From Syntrophorhabdus sp. (GTDB lineage Bacteria; Desulfobacterota; BSN033; UBA1163): a stretch of DNA of 47,772 bases. The stretch covers positions 1-47,772 of the forward strand of contig DYHU01000003.1 of the NCBI GenBank assembly GCA_020724025.1, read 5' to 3'. The notes beneath the pieces are model-generated. The model did no database searches, was not told where the DNA came from, and saw nothing but the letters and a program-made list of their open reading frames with translations. Below are positions 8,010 through 15,634 of the stretch, one piece after another. Position 1 is the stretch's first letter. The number at the start of each line of letters is the position of its first letter. A program made the position numbers and the translations under genes.

Positions 8010-8858
8010 TTAATTCTTGTCATCCCAGTGCTTCTTAATCAAACCGATGGCCTCACCGATCTGAAGTGGCTCCCCGAAATCGAGGCCTTCCTTTTTCAAT
8101 CCCTTGAAGAGTCTGGTCAGGGTGGGTTCCTCCAGATTAAAACTTTCTAAATCCTTAAATTTTCCGAAAATCTCATCCGGCCTTCCCCGTTCGCTGAGAT
8201 CCCCATGGCCGTGCATGAGGTAAAGAATATCGGTCATCTCTGGCACCAGATCAACTTCGTGGAGGGTGGTAATGAAGGTCATCCCTTTCTCTTTGTTCAA
8301 TTGATTCAGAATCTGGATAAAATCTCTTCTTGAAACAGGATCCAATCCTGTAAAAGGCTCGTCGAGAATCAGCAGTTCCGGCTCCATGACCAAGGCTCCG
8401 GCTAAAGCCACTTTCTTCTTTTCTCCGCCCGAGAGGTAATTTACGATTTTGTTCTGGATCGATTCAAGATTCAACTTCCCGATTACACCCTTTGCCATGG
8501 CCTCTGCCTTTCTCCTCTCCATGCCATAGTTTAATGGAGCAAAGAGAATATCATCATAGACCGTGGGGCCGAGAATCTGTTCGTCCACATCCTGCATGAC
8601 CACGCCAATCTTTTTCCTGATCTTCGAAAACTCTTTCCCGGGGTCGGCGCCAAAGACCCTCACGCTTCCATCCTTGGGGATAAGAATACCCAGGAGGTGC
8701 TTGAGCAAGGTCGTCTTTCCGCAGCCATTCGATCCAAGAATGGAGACCCTCTCCCCTTGATTTACCACGAAGTCGAGACCGCAAATCTGAACCTTGGTCA
8801 TATCCGGATAGACATGGGTAATGCAATCCACCTGGACAATTCTCTCCCCTTGTTGCAT
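8010..8858 (-). CDS. cbiO: CbiO-type ECF transporter ATPase (cobalt/nickel)
   Basis: A 282-residue ABC ATPase powering cobalt or nickel uptake with CbiQ and CbiM. It has Walker A GSNGCGKTT, Q-loop VVMQDVDEQ, signature LSGGEKKKVALAGAL, Walker B LLILDEPFTGLD and the switch histidine in TTLHEVD. The C-terminal extension of about 50 residues after the core is common in CbiO. It lies 4 bp downstream of cbiQ in a cbiM-cbiQ-cbiO operon on the minus strand. Metal specificity (cobalt) is inferred from the cobT/btuF neighbourhood. Confidence 0.92.
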   Translation of the reverse strand: MQQGERIVQVDCITHVYPDMTKVQICGLDFVVNQGERVSILGSNGCGKTTLLKHLLGILIPKDGSVRVFGADPGKEFSKIRKKIGVVMQDVDEQILGPTVYDDILFAPLNYGMERRKAEAMAKGVIGKLNLESIQNKIVNYLSGGEKKKVALAGALVMEPELLILDEPFTGLDPVSRRDFIQILNQLNKEKGMTFITTLHEVDLVPEMTDILYLMHGHGDLSERGRPDEIFGKFKDLESFNLEEPTLTRLFKGLKKEGLDFGEPLQIGEAIGLIKKHWDDKN

Positions 8859-8862
8859 GGCC

Positions 8863-9489
8863 TTATTCTCCTCTGTAATGAATCTTATTTCTAAACCCCC
8901 TCAGCACCATCGACTCATACATCTTTTCGCTGGCCTCTATCCCTTTAATGATCAGATGGCCAAAAACATTCGAAATATTGGTGATGCTTCTCCATGGATG
9001 TCCCCACTGAAACCCTCCGCGGAGATAAAGGGCATATTGCGTTTCTTCAAGGACTTTGATGAGGATGAAGATCGATCGATAGGTCAAAAAGAGGGCCGTC
9101 ACGAAAAGGGAAGGAAGAAATCGATCCAGGGTCCGAAAGATCAACGGGTATGGGGTGGTGGCTAAAAGCAGGACGACCCCGGTCGATCCGGAGAGAACCT
9201 TCAGAAAGACGAGAAGAATAAAATGGATTTGAAATCCTGAAAGGAAGATGAAGAGGATGGCAAAGATGAGGGGGTAGAGGGTGAGGGAGAAGATCTTCAA
9301 TGGAATCCGTGAGATGAAAAAAAGCGAAAGCAGGATGGCATAAAGCAGGAGAAGTCCGGAGAGGCTTCTCAGGGTGACGATGCCTGATAAGACCACGAGC
9401 ATTCCGATGATCTTCCATCTGGGCGAGAGGCGGTGGAGGAAACTCTTCCCTTCAACAGCCAAATAATCGAGATAGGACAGTTGAATCAT
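8863..9489 (-). CDS. cbiQ: CbiQ-type ECF transporter transmembrane (T) component
   Basis: A 208-residue membrane protein with about five hydrophobic segments (for example IIGMLVVLSGIVTL, LLLLYAILLSLFFI, IFAILFIFLSGFQIHFIL). The C-terminal coupling motif SMVLRGF matches the Ala-Arg-Gly coupling-helix signature of ECF T components, by which they contact the ATPase. It sits between cbiM and cbiO and completes the energy-coupling module. Confidence 0.9.
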   Translation of the reverse strand: MIQLSYLDYLAVEGKSFLHRLSPRWKIIGMLVVLSGIVTLRSLSGLLLLYAILLSLFFISRIPLKIFSLTLYPLIFAILFIFLSGFQIHFILLVFLKVLSGSTGVVLLLATTPYPLIFRTLDRFLPSLFVTALFLTYRSIFILIKVLEETQYALYLRGGFQWGHPWRSITNISNVFGHLIIKGIEASEKMYESMVLRGFRNKIHYRGE

Positions 9490-9508
9490 GAAATCTCCTT
9501 CTTTTAAA

Positions 9509-9579
9509 TGTAACGCAAGGCTTTAGCCTTGCCTGCTTTCAACAGCAGTCCATCTGCAGGCCTAAAGGCCTGCCCTACT
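9509..9579. repeat. Intergenic palindromes between cbiM and cbiQ
   Basis: Two small stem-loops, AAGGCTTTAGCCTT and GCAGGCCTAAAGGCCTGC, fill the 90-bp gap. They may reduce read-through or stabilise the upstream message. Confidence 0.55.
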
Positions 9580-10296
9580 TTATAATCTTAATAGATCGGG
9601 CCTTAACCGATGGATATATCTCATGATCAAGGTAGTGATGATCCCTTCCAATATCCATCCCAGAAAACCCAAGGGAAGGACAATGGCCATAAATCTTTTT
9701 AAATTTACCTCGCCCTTCTCTTTAGCCCTCCCATGTTCATCGTCCTTCTCCCTGAGAAGTTTAAATTCAAAGATTCCCTCTTTCCCTTCCTGATGAATCA
9801 ATTCCTCGTAATGGGATACCCCTAAGCCCACCGCTCCGATCATCGAAAAAGTGGAAAGGCTGAGGGCCAAAACCGTTGCCAAAAAAGTAGTGACAGTTAA
9901 TCTTTTAAATATCCTCCAGAAGAGACGGAAAAAGAGAAACCCAAAAATCCCTTCGACGGAAAGGGCCAGCGTATTCAACCCGATGACGGTGATCCCTCCG
10001 TGGCCGAAAAGGGCAAGGATGACATTGACGACAAAAGTGGCAAGAAAGATGAGAGAAGGGCCCAATAATATTCCGGAGATGACCGTCAGGTTGATATGGT
10101 AAGCAATGGGAACGATCTCAATGGAGGCGCCGAGAACCATGGCGGCCGCCATCATTCCCATCAAAGGAAGTTTTCTCGCCAAATCCTCTTTCTTAATGAA
10201 TCTGGAAAGCAGAAACGCAAGAAAGATGGCGACGGCAAATCCGGAGACCCAGAGCCATAAGGGCAATACCCCATCGGGTAGGTGGATATGGGACAT
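9580..10296 (-). CDS. cbiM: CbiM-type cobalt/nickel substrate-capture protein
   Basis: A 238-residue membrane protein with six or so helices. It opens MSHIHLPDGVLPLWLW, the archaeal/anaerobe variant of the CbiM N-terminus whose histidines bind the metal. Later motifs are MVLGASIEIVPI and HINLTVISGILLGP, and FGHGGITVIGLNTLALSVEG is the family core. A hydrophilic insert (HEELIHQEGKEG-like, residues about 160-195) precedes the last helix. No separate CbiN or CbiL gene is present, so stabilisation must be intrinsic or supplied elsewhere. First gene of cbiMQO. Confidence 0.9.
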   Translation of the reverse strand: MSHIHLPDGVLPLWLWVSGFAVAIFLAFLLSRFIKKEDLARKLPLMGMMAAAMVLGASIEIVPIAYHINLTVISGILLGPSLIFLATFVVNVILALFGHGGITVIGLNTLALSVEGIFGFLFFRLFWRIFKRLTVTTFLATVLALSLSTFSMIGAVGLGVSHYEELIHQEGKEGIFEFKLLREKDDEHGRAKEKGEVNLKRFMAIVLPLGFLGWILEGIITTLIMRYIHRLRPDLLRL

Positions 10297-10322
10297 CTAT
10301 CCCTCCCAAAGTCTCAAAGTCT

Positions 10323-10383
10323 CATAGTCTTGTAGTCACATAGTTGTCTAAAAAACTACAAGACTAATGACTACCAGACTATG
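10323..10383. repeat. CATAGTC/GACTATG palindromic element
   Basis: CATAGTCTTGTAGT near 10323 is mirrored by ACTACAAGACTA and GACTATG (to 10383). It touches the fur stop codon and could terminate transcription in either direction. A similar TAGTC-rich element is at 34607-34723. Confidence 0.6.
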
Positions 10384-10807
10384 TTTGTAAGGTCTTACAG
10401 CTTTTGCAAAAACCATAAAAATTCAATTGGTGATCCGTCACCTGATAGCCTGTCGATTCCATCACCTTTTCAGACCAATCTGAGATATTACAGAAATTGA
10501 TTTCGACTACCTTCCCGCAGGCCTTACAGACGATATGGTGGTGGTGATCCTCCATCTCACAGAATTTATATTTCACACTCGATCCATTGATGATTTTAAA
10601 GGCAATCCCCAGCGATTCGAAGAGATCAAGGGACCGATAGATCGAGGTGAGCCCGATCTTTCTCTGCTTTCTAATCAGACATTGATAGAGTTCCTGAGGG
10701 CTCATTGGACTTTCAGATGTTGAAAGTTCCTGGTAGATGAGTAACCTTGGATGGCTCATCCTGAGTCTTTTCCCCTCAAAAACTGCTTTAAAAACCTCTT
10801 TATTCAT
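10379..10807 (-). CDS. Fur-family metal-responsive repressor
   Basis: A 142-residue Fur/Zur-type regulator. A winged-helix DNA-binding half includes the recognition segment GLTSIYRSLDLFESLGI. The dimerisation half has the metal site EDHHHHIVCKACGKVVEI and a second CxxC (FCKSCKT), giving four structural-zinc cysteines. Subtype (iron, zinc, nickel or cobalt) cannot be read with certainty. Its position next to cbiMQO makes cobalt/nickel homeostasis a plausible role. A perfect 18-bp palindrome 17 bp ahead of its start is a candidate autoregulatory operator. Confidence 0.9.
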   Translation of the reverse strand: MNKEVFKAVFEGKRLRMSHPRLLIYQELSTSESPMSPQELYQCLIRKQRKIGLTSIYRSLDLFESLGIAFKIINGSSVKYKFCEMEDHHHHIVCKACGKVVEINFCNISDWSEKVMESTGYQVTDHQLNFYGFCKSCKTLQT

Positions 10808-10823
10808 GGCAAGTTAAGTGTCG

Positions 10824-10841
10824 AATGAAAATATTTTCATT
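10824..10841. promoter_or_regulatory. Candidate Fur-family operator
   Basis: AATGAAAATATTTTCATT is a perfect 18-bp palindrome 17 bp upstream of the fur-family start codon. The AT-rich TGAAAAT/ATTTTCA halves resemble Fur-box half sites, though the single central base of the usual 7-1-7 layout is missing. Confidence 0.55.
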
Positions 10842-10939
10842 AAGAAACCTAATAACGGTTCCTTCTCCTATTGTCAAGCCCTGAGTGAGAGGAAATCGGT
10901 AAAACTAAACGGTAACCCTTCAGTTAAAGAGATAGAAAA

Positions 10940-11098
10940 GGGTCGGGAGGTTCTTCTGGAAAAACCTTGAAGCGAAACCTCTATCCGTTGAACTGCGTAG
11001 GTTCGCTTCCAAAAATCACTATGCAAAGGGCAGGATGGCTGGTTGGCATGACCTCTATGACCGCTTTACAAGGTTTTGGAGGGAGAACCTTCCGACCC
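10940..11098 (-). ncRNA. Candidate structured RNA, rod-like, unidentified
   Basis: GGGTCGGGAGGTTCT (10940-10954) pairs with AGAACCTTCCGACCC (11084-11098). A second stem AAAACCTT/AAGGTTTT (10961-10968, 11070-11077) continues inward beyond a symmetric 6-nt internal loop. An inner hairpin GAAGCGAAACCT/AGGTTCGCTTC spans 10969-11009. On the minus strand the closing stem is followed by TTTT, which suggests that orientation and an intrinsic end. The shape recalls 6S RNA, but no diagnostic 6S sequence is recognised. The rest of 10842-11278 holds nothing I can identify. Confidence 0.45.
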
Positions 11099-11278
11099 TT
11101 TCGGGTCAAGTAACACCCCATAACAGAGGGGTAAAACTTAACCCCTATTTAAACGATTTCATTACCCGAATATTATCCGACCCGATAGGCAGAGGGAGTG
11201 GATTTCGTGAAATTTATTTATTTCGGTGAGCGGACTAAGTGGGCGTGGATGTCAAGACCGGAGACGACTCCTGTCTCC

Positions 11279-11761
11279 TCATAATTTATATTTAAATTTC
11301 CTTAGCAATTCCTTTCTCCAGGCGATCCCGTCCTCTTTTTCCATTCCTTTTGGGGAGGAACCATCGATGACACCGAGGACCCCTTTGCCCTGTTCTGACT
11401 GGGCAAGGATGACCTCTACTGGATTGGCTGTGGCACAGAAAACCGTGCAGACCTCCTGGCACATCTTCACGGCATTGAGGATGTTGATTGGGAAGGCGTC
11501 CTTTAAAACGATCACAAAGGTATGGCCTGCTCCAATCCTGAAAACATTCTTCATGGCGATTTCTTTCAGGGCTTCATCGTTTCCTTCCCCTCGGACCAGG
11601 CAGTGACCCGAAGCCTCACAGAATCCGATTCCAAATTTTGAATTGGGGACAGACCCCACGATGATCTCGTAGAGGTCTTCCACCGTTTTAATGAAATGGG
11701 TTTGGCCAAAGATGACATTACAACCTTCCGGGATATCGATTCGCTCAGTCTTCAGCTCCAT
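11279..11761 (-). CDS. Adenosine-specific-kinase family protein (Adenosine_kin fold)
   Basis: A 160-residue protein of the small archaeal/bacterial family annotated as adenosine-specific kinase, after a Pyrobaculum structure. Visible family blocks are GCNVIFGQTHFIKTVEDL, KFGIGFCEASG, AMKNVFRIGAGHTFVI and IDGSSPKGMEKE. The biochemical role in bacteria is not well established. The start at 11761 follows AAGGAGG; an upstream in-frame ATG at 11794 lacks one. It is apparently monocistronic. Confidence 0.8.
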   Translation of the reverse strand: MELKTERIDIPEGCNVIFGQTHFIKTVEDLYEIIVGSVPNSKFGIGFCEASGHCLVRGEGNDEALKEIAMKNVFRIGAGHTFVIVLKDAFPINILNAVKMCQEVCTVFCATANPVEVILAQSEQGKGVLGVIDGSSPKGMEKEDGIAWRKELLRKFKYKL

Positions 11762-11819
11762 GTTCAGCCTCCTTGATTGAAAGTTTCGTAACACTTTAGT
11801 GTTTGAAAAAGGTTATCTA

Positions 11820-11892
11820 ATCCCCCTTCATCCCCCCTTGTCAAAAGGGGGACATATTTCTCCTCCCTTTGGAAAAGGGAGGCGGGGAGGGA
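11820..11892. repeat. Intergenic CCCCTT/AAGGGG palindromes
   Basis: CCCCCTTGTCAAAAGGGGG and CTCCCTTTGGAAAAGGGAG stem-loops lie between the YbaK-type gene and the adenosine-kinase-family gene. Similar palindromes recur at 27409-27490. Confidence 0.55.
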
Positions 11893-11935
11893 TTTGGAAG
11901 AGTTATTTCAAAGAGCTAAAGTAATACAAAATTTC

Positions 11936-12415
11936 TTATTTAATTGAAACCACGCAGCCGCCGGTCATTTTAACGAGATCTGAAGGGGTGAGTTTAAAGA
12001 CCGCATTGGGCGTGCCGGCGGCCGCCCAGATCTCTTCGTATTTTAACAGATCTTCATCGATAAAGATTTCGACCTTCTCAAGATGGCCGACCGGGGGAAC
12101 ACCGCCGATGACAAATCCAGTCTTCAGGCGGACATACTCGGCATCGGCTTTTCCAAGCGGCTCAGAGATCAGTTCTCCAATGGTTTTCTCATTGACCCGA
12201 TTTGGCCCGCTGGCAATGACGAGAATGGGCTTATTGGTCTGCCCGCCCCGAAAGACAATGGACTTTGCAATCTGCTCCACCTGGCATCCAACCGCCTGGG
12301 CCGCCTCGGCAGAGGTGCGGGTTGTGGATTGCAATTCCAGCACATCATTTGAAAAACCAAGTGCCCTTAACGCATCCTGAACTTTCTGAACGCTGGGATT
12401 CAATGTGCTGGACAT
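11936..12415 (-). CDS. YbaK/EbsC-type aminoacyl-tRNA editing protein
   Basis: A 159-residue single-domain trans-editing deacylase related to YbaK and ProXp, which hydrolyse mischarged tRNAs. The family core is visible: QIAKSIVFRGG with the conserved lysine, VIASGPNRVNEK, and the GGVPPVGH loop. The exact substrate (Cys-, Ala- or Ser-tRNA) is not readable from sequence. It appears as a lone gene. Confidence 0.88.
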   Translation of the reverse strand: MSSTLNPSVQKVQDALRALGFSNDVLELQSTTRTSAEAAQAVGCQVEQIAKSIVFRGGQTNKPILVIASGPNRVNEKTIGELISEPLGKADAEYVRLKTGFVIGGVPPVGHLEKVEIFIDEDLLKYEEIWAAAGTPNAVFKLTPSDLVKMTGGCVVSIK

Positions 12416-12803
12416 ATAGACACCACCACCGGAAAAGTTTCAGGGTTTATGTAACACCTTATTTCCTTCCCAAGCTGCTGCCATTCTTTCATGAGATTTT
12501 TCTACTAAATCAATTTTCGTTGTTATGAACCCACCCCCCAATTTTTTCTGAAAAATCTCGAAACATACTTTCCTCAGCCGAAGCCCTTTTTGGCTATGGC
12601 ATCGGTCGCTTCCAGAAAGGGCCCGTCTTTCCAAGTTCCGCAAGCGTTGTGACCATTTCCCGGACATACTCTCGACTATGTGAGACCCAATCAAGGTCCA
12701 GGCGTCTGCGAAAATAGTTGCCTGAAAAGAGTTTGACCAAGTCTGAAAGCGAAAGGATACCCTCGGTAGTGGCCGGATCGAACCGGGCCCAATTTCGAAT
12801 ATG

Positions 12804-12821
12804 CTCTTCCGACCGGAAGAG
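12804..12821 (-). promoter_or_regulatory. Candidate bacterial SECIS hairpin for the second UGA
   Basis: On the minus strand CTCTTCC-GGTC-GGAAGAG forms a perfect 7-bp stem with a GGUC loop. The loop begins 20 nt after UGA 12836-12834, almost the spacing and loop seen in E. coli fdhF (GGUC starting at +19). Confidence 0.5.
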
Positions 12822-12934
12822 GTTCATCGTGCTTCAGGCATAGGGAGCGTTTTCGAACCACTTCCAAAATGGCACCGCTACATACGCCATCAGACCCTGG
12901 GGCTCGGTTCGGAGGATTTGTCCGTCACGGATCT

Positions 12935-13360
12935 CTACCCGGATCGGAAGCCCGCAATCGAGACAGGGAGCATCGATCTGGATTGTTTTTCCTTGAAAGA
13001 GCCAGCAGACTGCCAGCGACTCAAAACCTCACTGCCCAAACCATTTCTGCTGTCCCTCGGAGGAATCCCTCTTATGGCACTCGCTGCCACACTGGCCGAA
13101 ACCCCGTTCAAAACAAGAAGTTCCACGCCCTTTTTTAAGAGCGTTTGGAGGTCTCCCCATATCTCATCCTCACCATCATAAAAAATTGCCTCTTCATATT
13201 CTATGGGATGTCTTTTACGAGGATAAAAATAAACAGCAATATCAACGTCAGATAATTTATTGGCATTTCCTTTTGCTTGTGAACCATACAAGAAAGCAAA
13301 AGCAATATCTTTTCTTTGATTGAAATATTTTTTAAGCTCTTCTTTCAAGTTAGTTTTCAT
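12935..13360 (-). CDS. Minimal nucleotidyltransferase (MNT) domain protein, recombined 3' end
   Basis: The first 100 residues are a pol-beta-type minimal nucleotidyltransferase: GSQAKGNANKLSDVDIAVYF carries the G-S and D-x-D catalytic signature (G26, S27, D38, D40), followed by GDLQTLLKKGVELLVLN. MNT proteins usually pair with HEPN partners as toxin-antitoxin modules; none is next to it. From about residue 101 (base 13060) the frame is out of register over the MerB-like remnant, so the natural C-terminus has been replaced by a fortuitous tail. Homology of one gene stops within a few bases of where the other begins. Confidence 0.6.
   Translation of the reverse strand: MKTNLKEELKKYFNQRKDIAFAFLYGSQAKGNANKLSDVDIAVYFYPRKRHPIEYEEAIFYDGEDEIWGDLQTLLKKGVELLVLNGVSASVAASAIRGIPPRDSRNGLGSEVLSRWQSAGSFKEKQSRSMLPVSIAGFRSG
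12999..13022 (-). promoter_or_regulatory. Candidate bacterial SECIS hairpin for the first UGA
   Basis: Minus-strand GAG-UCG-CUGGCA-GUC-UGCUGG-CUC folds with a 6-bp inner stem (two wobbles), a GUC loop and an outer GAG/CUC stem with a 3-nt bulge. The loop begins 19 nt after the UGA. Confidence 0.4.
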
Positions 13361-13491
13361 TTTTGATGGATAGACTTTGGTTCTATATTTTATAAGATTA
13401 TCGATAGATGGCTGTGGTTTTATTTAGAATCTATTGAATTTATATGGAGAAGTCAACGGGAAATTAGAAGTTGTTATCCCCCTTTAGAAAA

Positions 13492-13736
13492 CTGACCGTG
13501 TCCCATAAGTCAGGTGGCTGAGCACAAGGAAGGGGGCATGACCGGTGTAATTGAAGGTTTTGCATTTCGTATTTTGGTGTCATTCCCGTGAAAACGGGAA
13601 TCCAGGACCAATAGAAACATCTGGATTCCTGCTTCCGCAGGAATGACAAACTTAAAAATTAATAATGATATCAACCTGTTAACAACATTAAACTTAACCC
13701 TTGTGTCCAGCGCCCCCACTTATGGGTAAGGATCAG
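13492..13736. mobile_element. MITE family A copy 1 (245 bp, IS4-like ends, 9-bp target duplication)
   Basis: The ends are CTGACCGTGTCCCATAAGT and, read inward from the right, CTGATCCTTACCCATAAGT. They are flanked on both sides by the 9-bp repeat TTTAGAAAA (13483-13491 and 13737-13745). The element contains no transposase and carries the same ATTCCCG/ATTCCTG palindromes as family B. The ends resemble the IS50 outside end CTGACTCTTATACACAAGT, and 9-bp duplication is typical of IS4-family transposition. A second copy is inverted at 23374-23618. Confidence 0.88.
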
Positions 13737-13844
13737 TTTAGAAAAGGGGGAATTACCTGTGAGGTAGGAAAAGTTGTGAGGTAACAAATGAGGAAATTAA
13801 TTTAGGGAACCCGAAATTGATACTCGTGAAAGTTCGCTTAACAA

Positions 13845-13875
13845 AGAAGGCCTGGGCCAGCAGCCCAGGCCTTCT
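13845..13875 (-). terminator. Terminator of the amidase gene
   Basis: A perfect 13-bp stem AGAAGGCCTGGGC/GCCCAGGCCTTCT with a 5-nt loop lies directly after the amidase stop on the minus strand, followed by TTTG. The T-run is weak. Confidence 0.75.
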
Positions 13876-13877
13876 GC

Positions 13878-15458
13878 TTAGAGTTTAGGCGGCTTTCTGA
13901 CTTTTGTAGCTTGTTCGAATGCATAAGCCATACTTAGCAGTTTGTCCTCCTCCCAAGGACGAGCGACTATCTGTAAGCCGATGGGGAGACCTGTCTGGCT
14001 ATAGCCAGCGGGAACAGAAATCGCTGGGTAACCAACTACGCTAACTGGATCACAGTTTCGAATAAACGTCAGGAAGGTATTAACCTTTTTTCCCTGGAGT
14101 TCTGTCTCCATCTCTTCGCCGATTTTGGAAGCCGGAAGCGGGGTCGTCGGAAGGAGCAACGCATCAAGGCCGGTCATCGCCTCTTTAAAACCGGAGATCA
14201 TTTTGTTCCTGTCTTCTCGGACCGATTTTGCATAAACGTAACCGGGGACCGGCTTGGATTCAGGCGTCCCTTTTTGGCTACCCAATGCTCCCTTTACATC
14301 AGGCCCTAATTGATCCAGATATTTATCAACTGTGGCTTGTGAATCAAATGCTTTGAGATAATCCTCCATGTGATAGATGCACTCAGCCAAAACGATATTA
14401 AAGCCGGTGGGGGTAGCTAAATCCATATGTTTAACCTCGACCTCTTTAATCACTCCACCCATTTTTTGTATCTCTCCAATTGCTTCGTCAATTACTTTTT
14501 GGGTGTCAGGATGAATGACCTCAAAAAAGTATTTTTTAGGTACGCCAAACTTTTTCCCCTTTAAGCTACCTTTTAATAAGGCGGTATAGCGGGGTACAGG
14601 TTTTGAGGAGCTTTCCGGATCTCTTGGGTCCTCCCCTACGATGGACTCCAATATCATGGCTGAATCGATAACTGTGCGAGTAATCGGACCGATCACATCA
14701 CGCATAAAGGATAGGTACATCATGCCTCCTCGTCCAACCCTGCCCAAAGTGGGTTTGAGTCCCACTACCCCACAGAGGGCTGCCGGAATCCTCACCGATC
14801 CACCCGTATCGGTGCCTATTGAACCGGCACAGAGAGCCGCTGCTGTCGCTGCACTCGACCCCCCGCTTGATCCTCCGGGGATTCTTGAAAAATCATAGGG
14901 ATTTCGGGTAGGCCCATAATGCGGGTTGTTGGTGGTGATACCGAAGGCAAACTCATGCATGTTTGTTTTTCCAAAAATAATCGCCCCGGCTTGTTTCAAC
15001 TTTTGGACGACATGGGCGTCTGTGGTAGGGATCCAAGAAGCAAGGACCCTTGAACCCCCGGTGGTCTTTATATCTTTGGTATCGAGATTGTCCTTGATGG
15101 CTATAGGTAAGCCGTGCAAGGGGCCTTTAAACTTCTTTTCTTTGACAAGTTTGTCAAGTTCTTCCGCCTGCTTTAATGCTGCATCTCCGGCCACTGTGAT
15201 ATAGGCATTTACACCATTTGGTCCATCAAATTTTTTAATGCGTTCGAGGTACATTTCAACAAGTTGTTTGGAACTGATCTCTCCGTTTTGGATCATTTTG
15301 GATAATTGGGAAAGTGGCAAGTCAGCCAAATCGCCGCCTGATGGAGATTTCCCCCATACCAAATCGTTCATCGAGGCTGTCAAAGCCAACCCTGTACCAA
15401 TGGTCAAAGAGGTCTTCATAAATGTCCTACGATCCATTTCTCTTCCGTTGCCATTCAT
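13878..15458 (-). CDS. Tat-exported amidase-signature enzyme
   Basis: A 526-residue amidase-signature hydrolase. The N-terminus has a twin-arginine signal (DRRTFMKTSLTIGTGLALTA), so it is predicted to be folded in the cytoplasm and exported. The catalytic Ser-cisSer-Lys triad is visible: the lysine in LPIAIKDN, GGSSGGSSAA and TDTGGSVRIPAALCG. The C-terminal part ends VVGYPAISVPAGY and GLQIVARPWEE, as usual. The substrate (an amide or aryl acylamide) is unknown. The start at 15458 is chosen for the GGGAGGAG upstream; in-frame sequence to 15554 adds 32 unlikely residues. A divergent or co-regulated LuxR gene lies upstream. Confidence 0.9.
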   Translation of the reverse strand: MNGNGREMDRRTFMKTSLTIGTGLALTASMNDLVWGKSPSGGDLADLPLSQLSKMIQNGEISSKQLVEMYLERIKKFDGPNGVNAYITVAGDAALKQAEELDKLVKEKKFKGPLHGLPIAIKDNLDTKDIKTTGGSRVLASWIPTTDAHVVQKLKQAGAIIFGKTNMHEFAFGITTNNPHYGPTRNPYDFSRIPGGSSGGSSAATAAALCAGSIGTDTGGSVRIPAALCGVVGLKPTLGRVGRGGMMYLSFMRDVIGPITRTVIDSAMILESIVGEDPRDPESSSKPVPRYTALLKGSLKGKKFGVPKKYFFEVIHPDTQKVIDEAIGEIQKMGGVIKEVEVKHMDLATPTGFNIVLAECIYHMEDYLKAFDSQATVDKYLDQLGPDVKGALGSQKGTPESKPVPGYVYAKSVREDRNKMISGFKEAMTGLDALLLPTTPLPASKIGEEMETELQGKKVNTFLTFIRNCDPVSVVGYPAISVPAGYSQTGLPIGLQIVARPWEEDKLLSMAYAFEQATKVRKPPKL

Positions 15459-15634
15459 TTTTCTCCTCCCTTCCAGGACTTTGTGTAGTCCTCCATCCAA
15501 ATGATTTCTCCCCCCAAAACTCCCTATCTTTTGATATCCACCACCCCCTTCCATGGTCTATTAGGAGAATGAGATCACAAATAAATTGAATTGGGTATCC
15601 CCATATTTGGGGATATGGACAGGGGAAGGCAAAA

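Larger units (their letters stand above)
12594..13058 (-). pseudogene. MerB-like (alkylmercury lyase family) gene, 5'-truncated, with two in-frame UGA codons at active-site Cys positions; candidate selenoprotein
   Basis: Reading through two UGA codons gives a continuous MerB-like C-terminal domain: KWFGQ-U-GFESLAVCWLF, then CLDCGLPIRVEIRDG, EPQGLMAYVAVPF, then ENAPYA-U-STMNLFRSEEH and LGKTGPFWK. The first UGA (13029-13031) aligns with E. coli MerB Cys96 (context AWCALDTL). The second (12834-12836) aligns with the Cys158/Cys159 pair (context FCCHVHFFAS). Each UGA is followed by a hairpin with a GUC-containing loop 18-19 nt downstream. About 90 N-terminal residues are missing; upstream the frame runs into the nucleotidyltransferase gene. 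So it is either a remnant of a two-Sec enzyme or a decayed Cys gene. No Sec machinery is in the window. Confidence 0.6.

Noticed and set aside
9490..10380. Cobalamin or cobalt riboswitch around cbiMQO
   Set aside because: No B12-box or NiCo-type conserved sequence was found upstream of cbiM; only TAGTC palindromes are there.
11035..11229. 64-residue plus-strand ORF in the gap after fur
   Set aside because: It overlaps the structured RNA candidate, has no Shine-Dalgarno and an unfamiliar composition.
12801..13181. Plus-strand ORFs of 89-126 codons
   Set aside because: They are mirror frames of the nucleotidyltransferase and MerB-like coding on the minus strand, without recognisable domains.
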